NCBI RefSeq assembly: GCF_050859505.1
Contig: NZ_CP193934.1
Location: 124,001 to 188,000 of the forward strand
DNA: 64,000 nucleotides
Source of the DNA: Marinirhabdus sp050859505
Lineage (GTDB): Bacteria; Bacteroidota; Bacteroidia; Flavobacteriales; Flavobacteriaceae
Direction of reading: 5' to 3'
Under the pieces are notes generated by a model. It did no database searches. It saw only the letters and a list, made by a program, of their open reading frames with translations, and had not been told where the DNA came from. Positions 41,203 through 50,360 of the stretch are shown one piece after another. Both the position numbers and the translations under genes were made by a program. How positions within the stretch are numbered: position 1 is the first letter of the stretch; every line of letters starts with the position of its first letter.

Positions 41203-42480
41203 ATGAATACACCATTAGCTGAAAGAATAAGACCAAAAAATCTCGATGAATATTTGAGCCAACAGCATTTGGTAGGACCTAAAGGTTCGTTAAGCTCTCA
41301 ACTTAATACAGGTGTTCTCTCTTCATTAATTTTATGGGGCCCCCCAGGAACTGGAAAGACAACCTTGGCGACTATCATAGCCAATGAATCCAAAAGACCT
41401 TTTTATAGCTTGAGTGCTATAGATAGCGGTGTTGCTGCCATAAGAGATGTAATACAAAAAGCAAAACAAGGGGACGGCCTGTTTACCACTAAAAATCCAA
41501 TTCTTTTTATAGACGAGATACATCGTTTTAGTAAATCGCAACAGGATTCTCTACTTGGTGCTGTAGAAAAAGGATGGGTAACACTTATTGGAGCCACTAC
41601 AGAAAATCCAAGTTTTGAGGTGATTCCGGCATTGTTATCTCGCTGTCAGGTTTATGTACTGAAAGCCTTCAATAAAGAAGATTTAAATAACCTCTTAGAG
41701 AGGGCTATAAAAATAGATACGAAGCTTTCAAAAATTACTATTAAACTAAAGGAAACCGAAGCACTCATACGTCTTTCTGGCGGCGATGCCAGGAAATTAC
41801 TGAATATGCTGGAGTTGGTGGTGCTTTCAGAAAACAACACCGATGTTACAGTCACCAACGATCTTGTGCTGCAAAAAGTTCAAAAGAACACGGTACTTTA
41901 CGATAAAACTGGTGAGCAACATTACGATATTATTTCAGCCTTTATAAAATCTATACGTGGAAGTGACCCGAATGCTGCCGTATACTGGCTAGCAAGAATG
42001 ATTGAAGGTGGAGAAGATGTGAAATTTATTGCCAGACGTCTCTTAATTCTAGCTGCTGAAGATATTGGTAATGCCAATCCTACTGCGCTAGTTCTTGCTA
42101 ACAATACGTTTCAAGCAGTGACTACCATTGGATATCCGGAGGCTAGGATTGTTTTAAGCCAATGCGTTCTTTATCTCGCCACTTCTCCTAAGAGTAATGC
42201 GAGCTATGAGGCCATAAACAAAGCGCAGCAGCTAGTTAAACAAACTGGCGACCTGTCTGTACCCTTATCTATTAGAAACGCTCCTACAAAACTTATGAAA
42301 GAATTAGGATATGGAAAAGCCTATCAGTACGCGCATAGCTATCAAGGTAATTTTGTGCCACACGAATTCTTACCAGAAGAAATAAAAGGTACTTCTCTTT
42401 ATAAACCAGGCAACAACCCTAAAGAACATCGTATAAGCGAGTATTTAAAAACGCTATGGAAAGATAAATATTCTTTTTAA
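41203..42480 (+). CDS. rarA: Replication-associated recombination protein A
   Basis: AAA+ ATPase (MgsA/RarA, Mgs1/WRNIP1 family) acting at stalled replication forks. Its 425 residues start PLAERIRPKNLDEYLSQQHLVG. Walker A is GPPGTGKTTLA (about 46-56), Walker B LFIDEIHRFSKSQQD, sensor 1 IGATTENPSF. The C-terminal tetramerisation region has SDPNAAVYWLARMIEGGEDVKFIARRLLILAAEDIGNANP. It overlaps the convergent downstream gene by 4 bases. Confidence 0.96.
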   Translation: MNTPLAERIRPKNLDEYLSQQHLVGPKGSLSSQLNTGVLSSLILWGPPGTGKTTLATIIANESKRPFYSLSAIDSGVAAIRDVIQKAKQGDGLFTTKNPILFIDEIHRFSKSQQDSLLGAVEKGWVTLIGATTENPSFEVIPALLSRCQVYVLKAFNKEDLNNLLERAIKIDTKLSKITIKLKETEALIRLSGGDARKLLNMLELVVLSENNTDVTVTNDLVLQKVQKNTVLYDKTGEQHYDIISAFIKSIRGSDPNAAVYWLARMIEGGEDVKFIARRLLILAAEDIGNANPTALVLANNTFQAVTTIGYPEARIVLSQCVLYLATSPKSNASYEAINKAQQLVKQTGDLSVPLSIRNAPTKLMKELGYGKAYQYAHSYQGNFVPHEFLPEEIKGTSLYKPGNNPKEHRISEYLKTLWKDKYSF

Positions 42481-43253
42481 TTTGTAGTCAAAACATACTC
42501 CTTTTCACCAGATGGGAAGCTGATGGTAAGGTTCATATTTGGATCGAATCTAGCAGAAGCTACTTCCCCAACCAAATTAGTAAACTGCATTGCTGTATCT
42601 TGAAAACTTACCCTACCCACAAGCAATAAATCATTCTCTGCTCCCAGAACCTCTTGGAATAATGAATAGCCCGATAAAGTCTTTCTAAGTAAATAAGAAC
42701 TTCCTGCATGTGTATAGCTAGAGAATGTAATGGATGGAAGACTACTTTCTTTGGTTGTTATTACAGCAGCCAATTGGGTATCGGTTTCAGTAGTTGTGGT
42801 GTTTATGGTAACGGGTTCTACTTCTATTTCCTTTTGCGAAACATCCAGACTTTCAAAACTTTTAAAAGCGTTTCTTAATGCCTGGTTATATGTTTTATTG
42901 AATTCTTTTAATTTACTTCTACCTTCGGCACTTCGGAAAAGTTCTACGCCATTACAATCCCTAACAACTACAACCATTTTTGTATAAATAAAACCGAGTT
43001 CAGTTTCTACATCGGCATACAACCCGTCACACTTGGTTACGTTTGGTAATTCTTTCGAAAAATATGCGTGAAAACCATATTTATTAAAAAGAAATTTAGT
43101 GAGAGAATTAATCTGATACTGATCTTTTGATTCTTGAAAATCATATATCTCTGGCACTTCTATATAACTATACTCACTCATTGACTGCTGAGAAAATCCC
43201 AAATAGCTGCTTACTGTCAATAAAAAGGTAATGGCAAAAATTTTACTGTTCAT
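42477..43253 (-). CDS. Exported protein, third gene of the DUF5723 operon
   Basis: A 258-residue protein with a signal peptide (1-21, ending LGFSQ). No recognised domain. Residues about 45-120 (LTKFLFNKYGFHAYFSKELPN...ELGFIYTKMVVVVRDCNGVELFRSAEGRSKLKEFNKTYNQALRNAFKSF) have a pattern also seen in periplasmic proteins of Bacteroidota that pair with outer membrane assembly factors. A Thr-rich linker (about 150-165) leads to a C-terminal beta-rich part. Its start overlaps the end of the DUF5723 gene by 11 bases, so the two are coupled. Confidence 0.7.
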   Translation of the reverse strand: MNSKIFAITFLLTVSSYLGFSQQSMSEYSYIEVPEIYDFQESKDQYQINSLTKFLFNKYGFHAYFSKELPNVTKCDGLYADVETELGFIYTKMVVVVRDCNGVELFRSAEGRSKLKEFNKTYNQALRNAFKSFESLDVSQKEIEVEPVTINTTTTETDTQLAAVITTKESSLPSITFSSYTHAGSSYLLRKTLSGYSLFQEVLGAENDLLLVGRVSFQDTAMQFTNLVGEVASARFDPNMNLTISFPSGEKEYVLTTN

Positions 43254-44670
43254 CTATCTTAATATTAAATCCTAGCTGTAAAGATACACTTTTTGCCTTG
43301 GCTATATTTCCGTATCGCAGTATGTTATCTGCAGTAATATAAAAGTTAAATTTCCCTACATCCACCACAGCTCCAAGACCTAAATTGGACGTATTAAACG
43401 CATCTACCGTGTAGGTTACTTTTCCACTAAGGAAGTTTCCAAATTTTCTCCTGTAATAAGCAGTCCCTGCAAATTGAGGTCCTTTGGGTCGTAAAATACT
43501 ATAAAACTGCATTCCAACGGCTTGTTGCCAAATGCCTCCTGTCCCTTTGTTTAGACAATCACAAACATTCCCACCAAAAGAATCTCCAAAACCATATTCT
43601 AGGCTGGCATTCATTTTCATAGGCCTAAACCTTGTATACGAATTTGTTAAGGTATCAATAGGCACCTCACGTTCTAGGTCATCTTCAAGAGTATCAAAAT
43701 ATGGGAATGCAGTTTCACCATCCGACAATTGAGGGAATATAAGCTCAATACCATTAAGGTTGTAATCTCCTTGTGCCTGATAGTTTTCGGTATCTTTTCC
43801 GTAGAAAATGGCACCAAAATCTAGTATGCTTGCCGTAGTGGTAATACGATCTGTAACTTGATAAGTAGCCCCTACATCTACGCCTACACCCAAATCGCCA
43901 CCAAAGAAAGATCTTCCTAATATTTTGCTGCTCACCTCCCCTGCACCATCCAAATCTCTTAAAGAAGCATATCCCGAGGTATTGACAGTAATATCGGCAT
44001 TTTCAATAGTATGGTCATAAATATTAACACCATCTTCATCCAGAGACGTAGTAAATGTACCCGAGTTATTTGTACTGCTGAAGGAAATAAGACTGGAATA
44101 CACCTTGAGCCTGGCGCCTAAGGTCAATTTATCTGTAACTTGCTTATTGGCTCCAAAATGATACACCGTTAACAAATCTGCCGTAAAACTAAGTTCCCCT
44201 AAATTAAACGGATAGTCCAAATAATCACGGTTTCCTTCCCAAGCAAGAATTGCTAGATCCCGCGGAAAATAGGTGATAAAATCCAGTTCTTCATAGACAC
44301 CGCCAGAGAAGTATATATCATTTTTATTTTTCCACCCAAAACTTAACAACTCCAATTGCTGTGTCACCGTAAAGAAGTCTGTATTGTCAAGTTCAAATAT
44401 TTTGTTTCTAATTCTTGTATTAATGTCTACATCACTTTCTCCAAAAATATCGAAAACCGAAACCCCCGAAGCACCTCCATTAATATGGATTTGAGATAAA
44501 AAGGGAATTCCAAAGTGTTTTTCTTGAGGCACCATGCCGCCGGGATTAAGCATAAGGCTTTGTGGTGCATCATTTAGGCCATACAGCACTTGTTTGTTTT
44601 GAGAAATGGCATCGCCAACCCAAAGGGCAAAAAATAGAATCCAATACTTTTTCATAGTAATTTTGCTCAA
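43243..44670 (-). CDS. DUF5723-family outer membrane protein
   Basis: A 475-residue exported protein with signal peptide about 1-24 (ATG at 44670; a second ATG at codon 6, 44655, is equally possible). The segment LYGLNDAPQSLMLNPGG after the signal is typical of this family, related to PorV/FadL-like barrels. Many amphipathic strands follow, with a Cys-containing insert (NVCDCLNKG, about 365). The start at 44670 overlaps the upstream stop as ATGA, which points to coupled translation with the lipoprotein gene. Function is unknown; family members occur near gliding and secretion components. Confidence 0.8.
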   Translation of the reverse strand: MSKITMKKYWILFFALWVGDAISQNKQVLYGLNDAPQSLMLNPGGMVPQEKHFGIPFLSQIHINGGASGVSVFDIFGESDVDINTRIRNKIFELDNTDFFTVTQQLELLSFGWKNKNDIYFSGGVYEELDFITYFPRDLAILAWEGNRDYLDYPFNLGELSFTADLLTVYHFGANKQVTDKLTLGARLKVYSSLISFSSTNNSGTFTTSLDEDGVNIYDHTIENADITVNTSGYASLRDLDGAGEVSSKILGRSFFGGDLGVGVDVGATYQVTDRITTTASILDFGAIFYGKDTENYQAQGDYNLNGIELIFPQLSDGETAFPYFDTLEDDLEREVPIDTLTNSYTRFRPMKMNASLEYGFGDSFGGNVCDCLNKGTGGIWQQAVGMQFYSILRPKGPQFAGTAYYRRKFGNFLSGKVTYTVDAFNTSNLGLGAVVDVGKFNFYITADNILRYGNIAKAKSVSLQLGFNIKIDEQ

Positions 44671-45218
44671 TCCTTTATTTCTAAGAAGTAGGTAGTTTTA
44701 GACTGAAGGTTAAGCGCTCCCTCTAAGTTTTGGTCTGTAGAGGGTATTGTTACTGAAACGACAACCTTATTCGCTTGTGTAAGTTGCAGTATTTCTTCTC
44801 CTTCTACATTTTGTGTGAACAAAGTGATTTCTGGTGAAGCTACCGTTCCTTGATTCACTGTTGTTTGAGTAGTATACGTAGTGTCGTTTTGTTCGCTTAA
44901 AAACTGAAAATCTACATTAAAAGAACGAGGAATGCTATTCGTAAAACTGAATAAAAACTCAGCTCGTTTAAGATTTTCTTGTATTCCAGTATCGTCAAGA
45001 AATCTAATTTCCGTAGTATCCACCACAGTTAACCTTGGTGCCTGAGTAATAGAATCGAAAAAATCCGGTGGGGTGAGTGTAAAGAAAATAAGGTCAAGCT
45101 CTACAACTGGAGTAAGGGCTATATCATCTGCCTGGTCAAAATCTGTGTCTTTAACACAAGAAAGCAACATACCTAAGCAAAATATCATGGCAAAAGAAAG
45201 CCATAGATTTGTTTTCAT
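44667..45218 (-). CDS. Lipoprotein, first gene of the DUF5723 operon
   Basis: The start at 45218 (183 residues) gives a clean lipoprotein signal: hydrophobic segment LWLSFAMIFCLGMLLSC with the lipid-accepting Cys near 21. An upstream in-frame ATG adds 10 residues that break this pattern. The mature part is acidic at first (VKDTDFDQADD) and then beta-rich (LIFFTLTP, FLFSFTNSIPRSFNVDFQFL, KVVVSVTIP). I recognise no family. Together with the next two genes it forms a lipoprotein, barrel and periplasmic protein set. Confidence 0.75.
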   Translation of the reverse strand: MKTNLWLSFAMIFCLGMLLSCVKDTDFDQADDIALTPVVELDLIFFTLTPPDFFDSITQAPRLTVVDTTEIRFLDDTGIQENLKRAEFLFSFTNSIPRSFNVDFQFLSEQNDTTYTTQTTVNQGTVASPEITLFTQNVEGEEILQLTQANKVVVSVTIPSTDQNLEGALNLQSKTTYFLEIKD

Positions 45219-45266
45219 GTTTGGGGATTTACAAGTATAACGCCACAAACAAACGGATTAGTATAC

Positions 45267-45950
45267 TTACAAAAAGGTTTTAATTTCTAAGAGATGATTT
45301 ACTAAGGGATAAGTAGTAGGGATTTCCTCTTTTCTGTAATTATAAAAAAGGGATTGCATCCCTACGCCTTCGGCTCCTAAAATATCGGCTTCAAAAGTAT
45401 CTCCTATCATAATAGATTGGGCAGCCGTGGTATTGGCTTTTTTAAGAGCCGTTTGAAACACTAAAGGATTAGGCTTTTTAACACCCACTTCTTCCGAAGA
45501 CGTTACGGTTTTAAAATAATGAGCAATATTGCTCTTTTTCAACTTTATGTTTTGTACTTCCTGAAACCCATTGGTGATAATATGTAGTTTGTAATTGGGA
45601 TGAAGATATTCCAAAATTTCCATAGCTCCTGGCAGCAGGTGATTATGTATTGGTAATTCTTCAATATATGAAACCGCCATAGCATCTATAATAGCCAGAG
45701 GGTACGAAACTTTTAAATCTCTGAAAGAGTCCAACAGTCTTCCTCTGCGCAATTGCTCCTTGGTTACCCGTTCTTCTCTGTAGGCTTTCCAATAATTAAA
45801 ATTAATAGGTTCATAAATGGCCAGAAAGTCGTTTAAAGCCACTTCAATGTTAAATTTCTGAAAAACCTGCTGAAATGCAAGACCCGAATTTTGGTCAAAA
45901 TCCCATAACGTATGGTCTAAATCAAAGAAAATGTCCGTACAATTATTCAT
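45267..45950 (-). CDS. HAD-family hydrolase, YjjG-type nucleotidase
   Basis: A 227-residue HAD phosphatase. Motif I is FFDLDHTLWDFDQNS (nucleophile and acid Asp about 10 and 12), motif II IITNGF (about 119), motif III Lys in VGVKKPNP and motif IV IMIGDTFEADILGA. The helical cap between motifs I and II marks subclass C1. YjjG-type enzymes hydrolyse nucleoside monophosphates, especially noncanonical pyrimidines. Its start lies 8 bases inside the upstream gene, so they are coupled. Confidence 0.88.
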   Translation of the reverse strand: MNNCTDIFFDLDHTLWDFDQNSGLAFQQVFQKFNIEVALNDFLAIYEPINFNYWKAYREERVTKEQLRRGRLLDSFRDLKVSYPLAIIDAMAVSYIEELPIHNHLLPGAMEILEYLHPNYKLHIITNGFQEVQNIKLKKSNIAHYFKTVTSSEEVGVKKPNPLVFQTALKKANTTAAQSIMIGDTFEADILGAEGVGMQSLFYNYRKEEIPTTYPLVNHLLEIKTFL

Positions 45951-47235
45951 AATTTTGGAGGGTTTCTGAAAACAATTTTCGCCATACCCTATTTTCTTCT
46001 TCTGAAGTAAAATTTTCGTTGCTCAGTACCACACTAAAAACGCCATTTACTTGTGCTACTTTTTGCATAAGATTTTGAATTTTGGCTTCTATTTTTTCTG
46101 CTTTTTCATGTTGCATTGCTGTTGAAGCTAAGGCAATAGGATGCAAGATTAATGGTGTTTTTATTTCAAAATCTAAATCGTAAAAAAGAAATGGTGTGCA
46201 TGTCCCTGCCCTAAATCCCGGGGTATCGTAATAGGCCATGGTAAAGTCTTTTTCAATTTCAAGTTCAATAAGGTTTCGGTAATTTTCTGGTAGATTTACG
46301 AAGTAATTAGATTGTTTGGCACTAACTACATTTCGGTTTATAGTACTTTCCATACGCTTTACTTCTTCTTCTAGGGTAGCAAATTTGGTTATAGAAGACG
46401 CAGAATATAGCAACCCAACTTCTTTATAATCTGCTACATATTTCACTAATAATTGAAATGCTTTTCTATGCGTGTTTAAGCTGTCTTGATATTCTTCATT
46501 TTCGCCTAATAGAAAAAAGGCTGTCATTTTGGAGGTACTGCGTTTGGCTATATTAACAATCCAGGTAAACGTATCGAAAGGGTCTTTTCTAATGCCTAAC
46601 AACACCTGAGTGCGATAAAAATTATTCTTAAACCTACCTTTTGTAAAGTCCTGGAAATAACACAAGAAAGATCTAAAAAAACCCTTTTGGTTGTAGGCAA
46701 AAGGACGCTGTACCGAAATAACGTTGTGAAGCATTAATTGCTTATGTGGAAACTTTATATTTTCAAACGATTGCTGTAACACCACCTTTAATTTATAGGC
46801 CCACATATCTACAATAGGTAGTTCTAAAAAATTATTCTGAAATGCTAGGCTTTCTGCGGCTGGATATCTTCCTTTTGTGTCTTTAACGTGAGGCAAATAC
46901 TCTTCGTAACGACTTAATAAATAAAAGGAAGCTGCAAAAATATCGAAAGGGATGGCACTTTTTTCAATGGTTGGGAAAAAGGCGGGAATATCATCCCATT
47001 CTTTCAATAGAATCTCTATAGATTCAATACCGTTCTCTGCCAACAATCCATGTTCCTGTACAAAAAACTCATTCCCCAAAGGGTGCTTACCGTAAGACAT
47101 TTTTGGGTCTTCGTAGGCTATAAATTCTTCCAGAACTGAGGTGAACCTTACATCTATCCCTAAAATCCTTAAAAAAATATGTTTAAAGGAATAGGAAAGT
47201 CTGGTCGTTAATTTTTGGGAATACACAAGAAGCAT
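45943..47235 (-). CDS. DUF7033 / polysaccharide deacetylase-like protein
   Basis: A 430-residue protein without signal peptide. The first half has the conserved IPFDIFAASFYLLSRYEEYLPHVKDTKGRYPAAESLAFQNNFLELPIVDMWAYKL segment typical of flavobacterial proteins annotated DUF7033 with a polysaccharide deacetylase-like C-terminus. The C-terminal part has TPGFRAGTCTPFLFYDL, which resembles the R-x-x-x segment of NodB-fold enzymes. Classic NodB metal motifs (HxxxH) are not obvious, so activity is doubtful. It lies 5 bases after radC and is coupled to the HAD gene. Confidence 0.65.
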   Translation of the reverse strand: MLLVYSQKLTTRLSYSFKHIFLRILGIDVRFTSVLEEFIAYEDPKMSYGKHPLGNEFFVQEHGLLAENGIESIEILLKEWDDIPAFFPTIEKSAIPFDIFAASFYLLSRYEEYLPHVKDTKGRYPAAESLAFQNNFLELPIVDMWAYKLKVVLQQSFENIKFPHKQLMLHNVISVQRPFAYNQKGFFRSFLCYFQDFTKGRFKNNFYRTQVLLGIRKDPFDTFTWIVNIAKRSTSKMTAFFLLGENEEYQDSLNTHRKAFQLLVKYVADYKEVGLLYSASSITKFATLEEEVKRMESTINRNVVSAKQSNYFVNLPENYRNLIELEIEKDFTMAYYDTPGFRAGTCTPFLFYDLDFEIKTPLILHPIALASTAMQHEKAEKIEAKIQNLMQKVAQVNGVFSVVLSNENFTSEEENRVWRKLFSETLQNYE

Positions 47236-47240
47236 TAGCG

Positions 47241-47936
47241 CTATAAAAGATTTTCGTCTGCAAAGCTAAAGTAGCTGTTTTCGGTGACAATAAGATGGTC
47301 TAGCACTTTTATATCCAGACTTTCCCCTGCTATTTTGAGTTTTTGTGTGAGCGTTTTGTCAGCATTGCTAGGCTTTAATGTACCGCTTGGGTGATTGTGT
47401 CCCAGGATTACAGCCACAGCGCCAAGTTGCAAGGCATTCTTAAATACAAGCCTTACATCTACCAGCGTGCCTGTTATTCCTCCCTTACTAAGTTGGGTAG
47501 TTTGTAATACTTTGTTAGAATTATTAAGATATATAATCCAGAATTCTTCGTGTGGCAATTCTCCAATAATGGGTTGCAAAAGTTCAAAAACAGATTGGCT
47601 GGAGGTAATTTTCTTTTGTTTTAAGCCTTCTTCCCCACTTCTTCTCCTTCCTAGTTCCAGCGCAGCTACAATGGTTATTGCTTTTGCCTCGCCTATGCCT
47701 TTATAGTGCATCAATTCTTTTACGTCCATTTTTCCAAGCGTATTCAAATTATTATTGGCTCCTGCCAAAATACGCTTGCTAAGCTCTACGGCACTCTCCT
47801 CTCTACTGCCACTGCCTATTAAAATTGCAATGAGTTCAGAATCGGACAACGCCGTTCTTCCTTTGGACAAGAATTTTTCTCGCGGGCGATCATCCTGGTT
47901 CCAGTTTTTAATAGAAAAAGAAGAAGTATCTTTCAA
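47241..47936 (-). CDS. radC: DNA repair protein RadC (JAB-domain)
   Basis: A 231-residue protein. N-terminal helix-hairpin-helix region LMHYKGIGEAKAITIVAALELGRRR (about 72-96), C-terminal JAB/MPN domain with the metal motif HNHPSGTLKPSNAD (about 183-196) and the upstream EEFWIIYLNNSNKVLQ. RadC-family proteins are named for repair, but the function is not firmly known. A clear promoter precedes it (47954-47983). It is first of the radC, DUF7033 and HAD set. Confidence 0.93.
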   Translation of the reverse strand: MKDTSSFSIKNWNQDDRPREKFLSKGRTALSDSELIAILIGSGSREESAVELSKRILAGANNNLNTLGKMDVKELMHYKGIGEAKAITIVAALELGRRRSGEEGLKQKKITSSQSVFELLQPIIGELPHEEFWIIYLNNSNKVLQTTQLSKGGITGTLVDVRLVFKNALQLGAVAVILGHNHPSGTLKPSNADKTLTQKLKIAGESLDIKVLDHLIVTENSYFSFADENLL

Positions 47937-47953
47937 AAGAATGCTAATTTCAA

Positions 47954-47983
47954 TAAAGATAATGATGTATCTTTAAATTTCAA
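47954..47983 (-). promoter_or_regulatory. Promoter of radC, within a symmetrical TATCTTTA pair
   Basis: On the minus strand TTG (47983-47981), 19 bases, then TATCTTTA (47961-47954). An identical box faces the other way at 47968-47975, six bases off, possibly serving the plus-strand DUF1569 gene at 48013, though no TTG is at its -33 position. Confidence 0.55.
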
Positions 47984-48012
47984 TAAAATTTTGAAAATCA
48001 ATACGCTATCGT

Positions 48013-48456
48013 ATGAAATCACTTTTTGAAACTGAAGCATTAAACGAAATTAGAACTCGTTTGGGTAGCCTTTCTGAAAATTCAGAAAAACAATGGGGAA
48101 AAATGACTTCTGGGCAAATGATGCATCATTGTCAATTACCTCTCAATGTTATCTTAGAAAAAGAAAACTACAACCTAAAGCCCAATTGGTTTGTAAAAAC
48201 GTTCTTTAAAAAAGCTATGTATAGCGACAAACCGTGGAGAAAAAATTTACCCACTGTGAAACAATTCAAGGAAACAACACCAAGAGATTTTACTACTGAA
48301 AAGCAACACCTAGAACAATTATTAATTGAATTTGAAGCACAACGCGAGCGTGAAGACTGGAAACCGCATCCAAGTTTTGGGGAGTTAACAAAAGAGCAGT
48401 GGGGGAAAATGCAATACAAACATTTAGACCATCATTTTAGACAGTTTAAAGTCTAA
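48013..48456 (+). CDS. DUF1569 (DinB-like) protein
   Basis: A 147-residue helical protein of the DinB-like four-helix superfamily. It has WGKMTSGQMMHHCQLPLNVIL (about 37-57) and EQWGKMQYKHLDHHFRQF at the C-terminus. His residues in these two segments (His48, His49, His136, His139 or His140) would form the metal site. Relatives include DNA-damage-induced and thiol transferase proteins, but this subgroup has no assigned role. It converges with the GIN-domain gene with 9 bases between stops. Confidence 0.8.
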   Translation: MKSLFETEALNEIRTRLGSLSENSEKQWGKMTSGQMMHHCQLPLNVILEKENYNLKPNWFVKTFFKKAMYSDKPWRKNLPTVKQFKETTPRDFTTEKQHLEQLLIEFEAQREREDWKPHPSFGELTKEQWGKMQYKHLDHHFRQFKV

Positions 48457-48465
48457 TACCGGGAC

Positions 48466-49221
48466 TTATTCAAAGATTAACCTACCTGTAAAAAGTTCCT
48501 CCACATCTACAAAAGGAGGTCTGTTCTTTGCAATCACATCTCCTAACCCTACAATGGTTCCTCGCAATGAATCTGTTGGAAAACATATAATTTTATTCGT
48601 GCTCCTGTGAAATATATTAATGGTTCTAGCCTTTAGTTCTCCTGCTTCAACACGTGCATCGCTATCAAAAAGACCAATTTGAAAACCTCTAGTTCTTCCT
48701 TTTAATTTGAATGTAGAAATTCCATTGGCATTAATAATTATCCCATTGGTGTTTAATTCGTCCAAATCGAAGTCACCATCTGTATGGAATTCATCATCTA
48801 ACAGTCTATCTTCAGATACTAGTTCTAGCCTATCAAAAGAAATAATTCCAATATCTTCAACCGTACTGCCGGAACTATTCCTTATAAGGTCAATTTCCGG
48901 AGAGGTTACATACACTTTTGTGGTTTCAAAGTCACGCAATAGATTGCAACTATTATTGTCTTTAATTTTAAGGATGCTATCTTCAGATCTTACTACCACT
49001 TCCGAGATTAAATTATCTGGAGACTCTACGATTACTTTTTGTACAGGGCCCTGAGAAATATAAAGTTTAACTCTATCAAAAACAATAATTCTCTTAAAGA
49101 CATCTACTTCAAACTCTTGCCTTACAATATCTCCATTGTCGTTTTGAAAACAATCTCCCAGACCATCTGTGTTACAGCTAACCAACACAACTAAAAATCC
49201 AATAAAAGCTAACTTTTTCAT
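48466..49221 (-). CDS. GIN-domain (DUF2807-like) lipoprotein, cassette copy 2
   Basis: A 251-residue lipoprotein: lipobox LVVLVSC (Cys16), then a right-handed beta-helix-like repeat region typical of the head GIN/DUF2807 family (FEVDVFKRIIVFDRVKLYISQGPVQKVIVESPDNLISEVVVRSEDSILKIKDNNSCNLLRDF). The ending INIFHRSTNKIICFPTDSLRGTIVGLGDVIAKNRPPFVDVEELFTGRLIFE matches its paralogue at 50361 almost segment by segment. It lies 3 bases after a PagL-like gene. The role is unknown; the pairing suggests it works with the PagL-like enzyme. Confidence 0.8.
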   Translation of the reverse strand: MKKLAFIGFLVVLVSCNTDGLGDCFQNDNGDIVRQEFEVDVFKRIIVFDRVKLYISQGPVQKVIVESPDNLISEVVVRSEDSILKIKDNNSCNLLRDFETTKVYVTSPEIDLIRNSSGSTVEDIGIISFDRLELVSEDRLLDDEFHTDGDFDLDELNTNGIIINANGISTFKLKGRTRGFQIGLFDSDARVEAGELKARTINIFHRSTNKIICFPTDSLRGTIVGLGDVIAKNRPPFVDVEELFTGRLIFE

Positions 49222-49224
49222 ATG

Positions 49225-50331
49225 CTATAGACGTATACCAAGACTAAATTCAACAGCTTCTGCTTTCGCATAATGAGCCTTTACAGTTATTGAGCCAAAT
49301 AAATTTTCAGTAATATACCTTTTTAAACCCAATCTATTATAAACGCGATTTTCAAATTCATAAGGCCAATAGACGTAATAGCCTAGTTGAGATACAAATG
49401 CTACTTTGTTAAATCGTAATTCGTGGCCCACAAAAACACCTATTCTTCTCGCATCTTCATCTCCACTTAAGCCATCGCTCGTAAAGGCGATAGATCTGTA
49501 CTCTATTAATCTTTCGATCATTCCTGAAATAAACAAATCTGTTCCTAACTGAAAGCTGCTCTTGTAATTAATACGTTTATCGACAAAGGCAGATAAAGTT
49601 ATAAATGGATATTGCCCCAAGCCATTTACATCTGCTTCATTCACACCAGATCTAACTACAAAGTTATAATGGATGGGTTCTGAATAAAATTCACTTCCCC
49701 AAGCTACAGGTACAAGCGCTTCCGGATAGTTAATGGAATTAAACAAATAGGTAGCTCCCGCACTAATGTAAAATGTATTGGTACTATTGTTGGGTGCTTT
49801 AAAGTTTGCGTTAGAATAGTGAATCACTCCCATACCCAAAGTAACCCCCAAACCATCTATAATATTTTCTTGTACAAAATTAAATTTAAGTAAGGTGGAG
49901 CTTAAAAAATCGCTACCGTAGGCATTATTCTCGAAATTAGTTTCCGGATCGTAGGGATTGGTAGCATAACCAACTCCTTGTCCAATACCTATGGACAATC
50001 TGCGTTTCCAAAAATAAAAGTTAAAGTGCCCATATACCGAATGTACCTGTCCTAAAAATTGATTATCTAAATCCTGAAAGATGTAGGTAAACCCCCAATC
50101 CGGGTAGTTATAGCGCCCCTCCCATTCATTATAGCCATACGGTTTACGGCTGTAACTTAAAATGAGCCCTGACGGATGTCCTGTTATTAAATGAGAAATG
50201 TCTGGATTGTGTTCAATAATAGTTCCGAAGAAATATTCTGCTTTAACTTCATTAAATTTTAGTTCATTTTGTTGTGCCAGAACACCTTGACAACAAACAC
50301 ATAATAAAACAATAGCTCTAAGCAATTTCAT
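49225..50331 (-). CDS. PagL-like lipid A deacylase/acyloxyacyl hydrolase, cassette copy 2
   Basis: A 368-residue outer membrane protein; the start at 50331 gives the signal peptide KLLRAIVLLCVCCQGVLAQ. It has the PagL signature HYSNANF with His171 and Ser173, the catalytic pair in lipid A 3-O-deacylases; the sequence continues KAPNNSTNTFYISAG. Aromatic-ended strands form a barrel of the PagL fold, longer than the eight-strand enzyme of Proteobacteria. It would trim acyl chains from lipid A in the outer membrane, though the substrate here is inferred. It lies 29 bases after the first GIN lipoprotein. Confidence 0.8.
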   Translation of the reverse strand: MKLLRAIVLLCVCCQGVLAQQNELKFNEVKAEYFFGTIIEHNPDISHLITGHPSGLILSYSRKPYGYNEWEGRYNYPDWGFTYIFQDLDNQFLGQVHSVYGHFNFYFWKRRLSIGIGQGVGYATNPYDPETNFENNAYGSDFLSSTLLKFNFVQENIIDGLGVTLGMGVIHYSNANFKAPNNSTNTFYISAGATYLFNSINYPEALVPVAWGSEFYSEPIHYNFVVRSGVNEADVNGLGQYPFITLSAFVDKRINYKSSFQLGTDLFISGMIERLIEYRSIAFTSDGLSGDEDARRIGVFVGHELRFNKVAFVSQLGYYVYWPYEFENRVYNRLGLKRYITENLFGSITVKAHYAKAEAVEFSLGIRL

Positions 50332-50360
50332 AGTGAAAAACAAACGCCAAATATACATGT

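Noticed and set aside
45943..47235. Calling this gene a true polysaccharide deacetylase
   Set aside because: The NodB metal motifs are not evident, so only the domain-like resemblance is reported.
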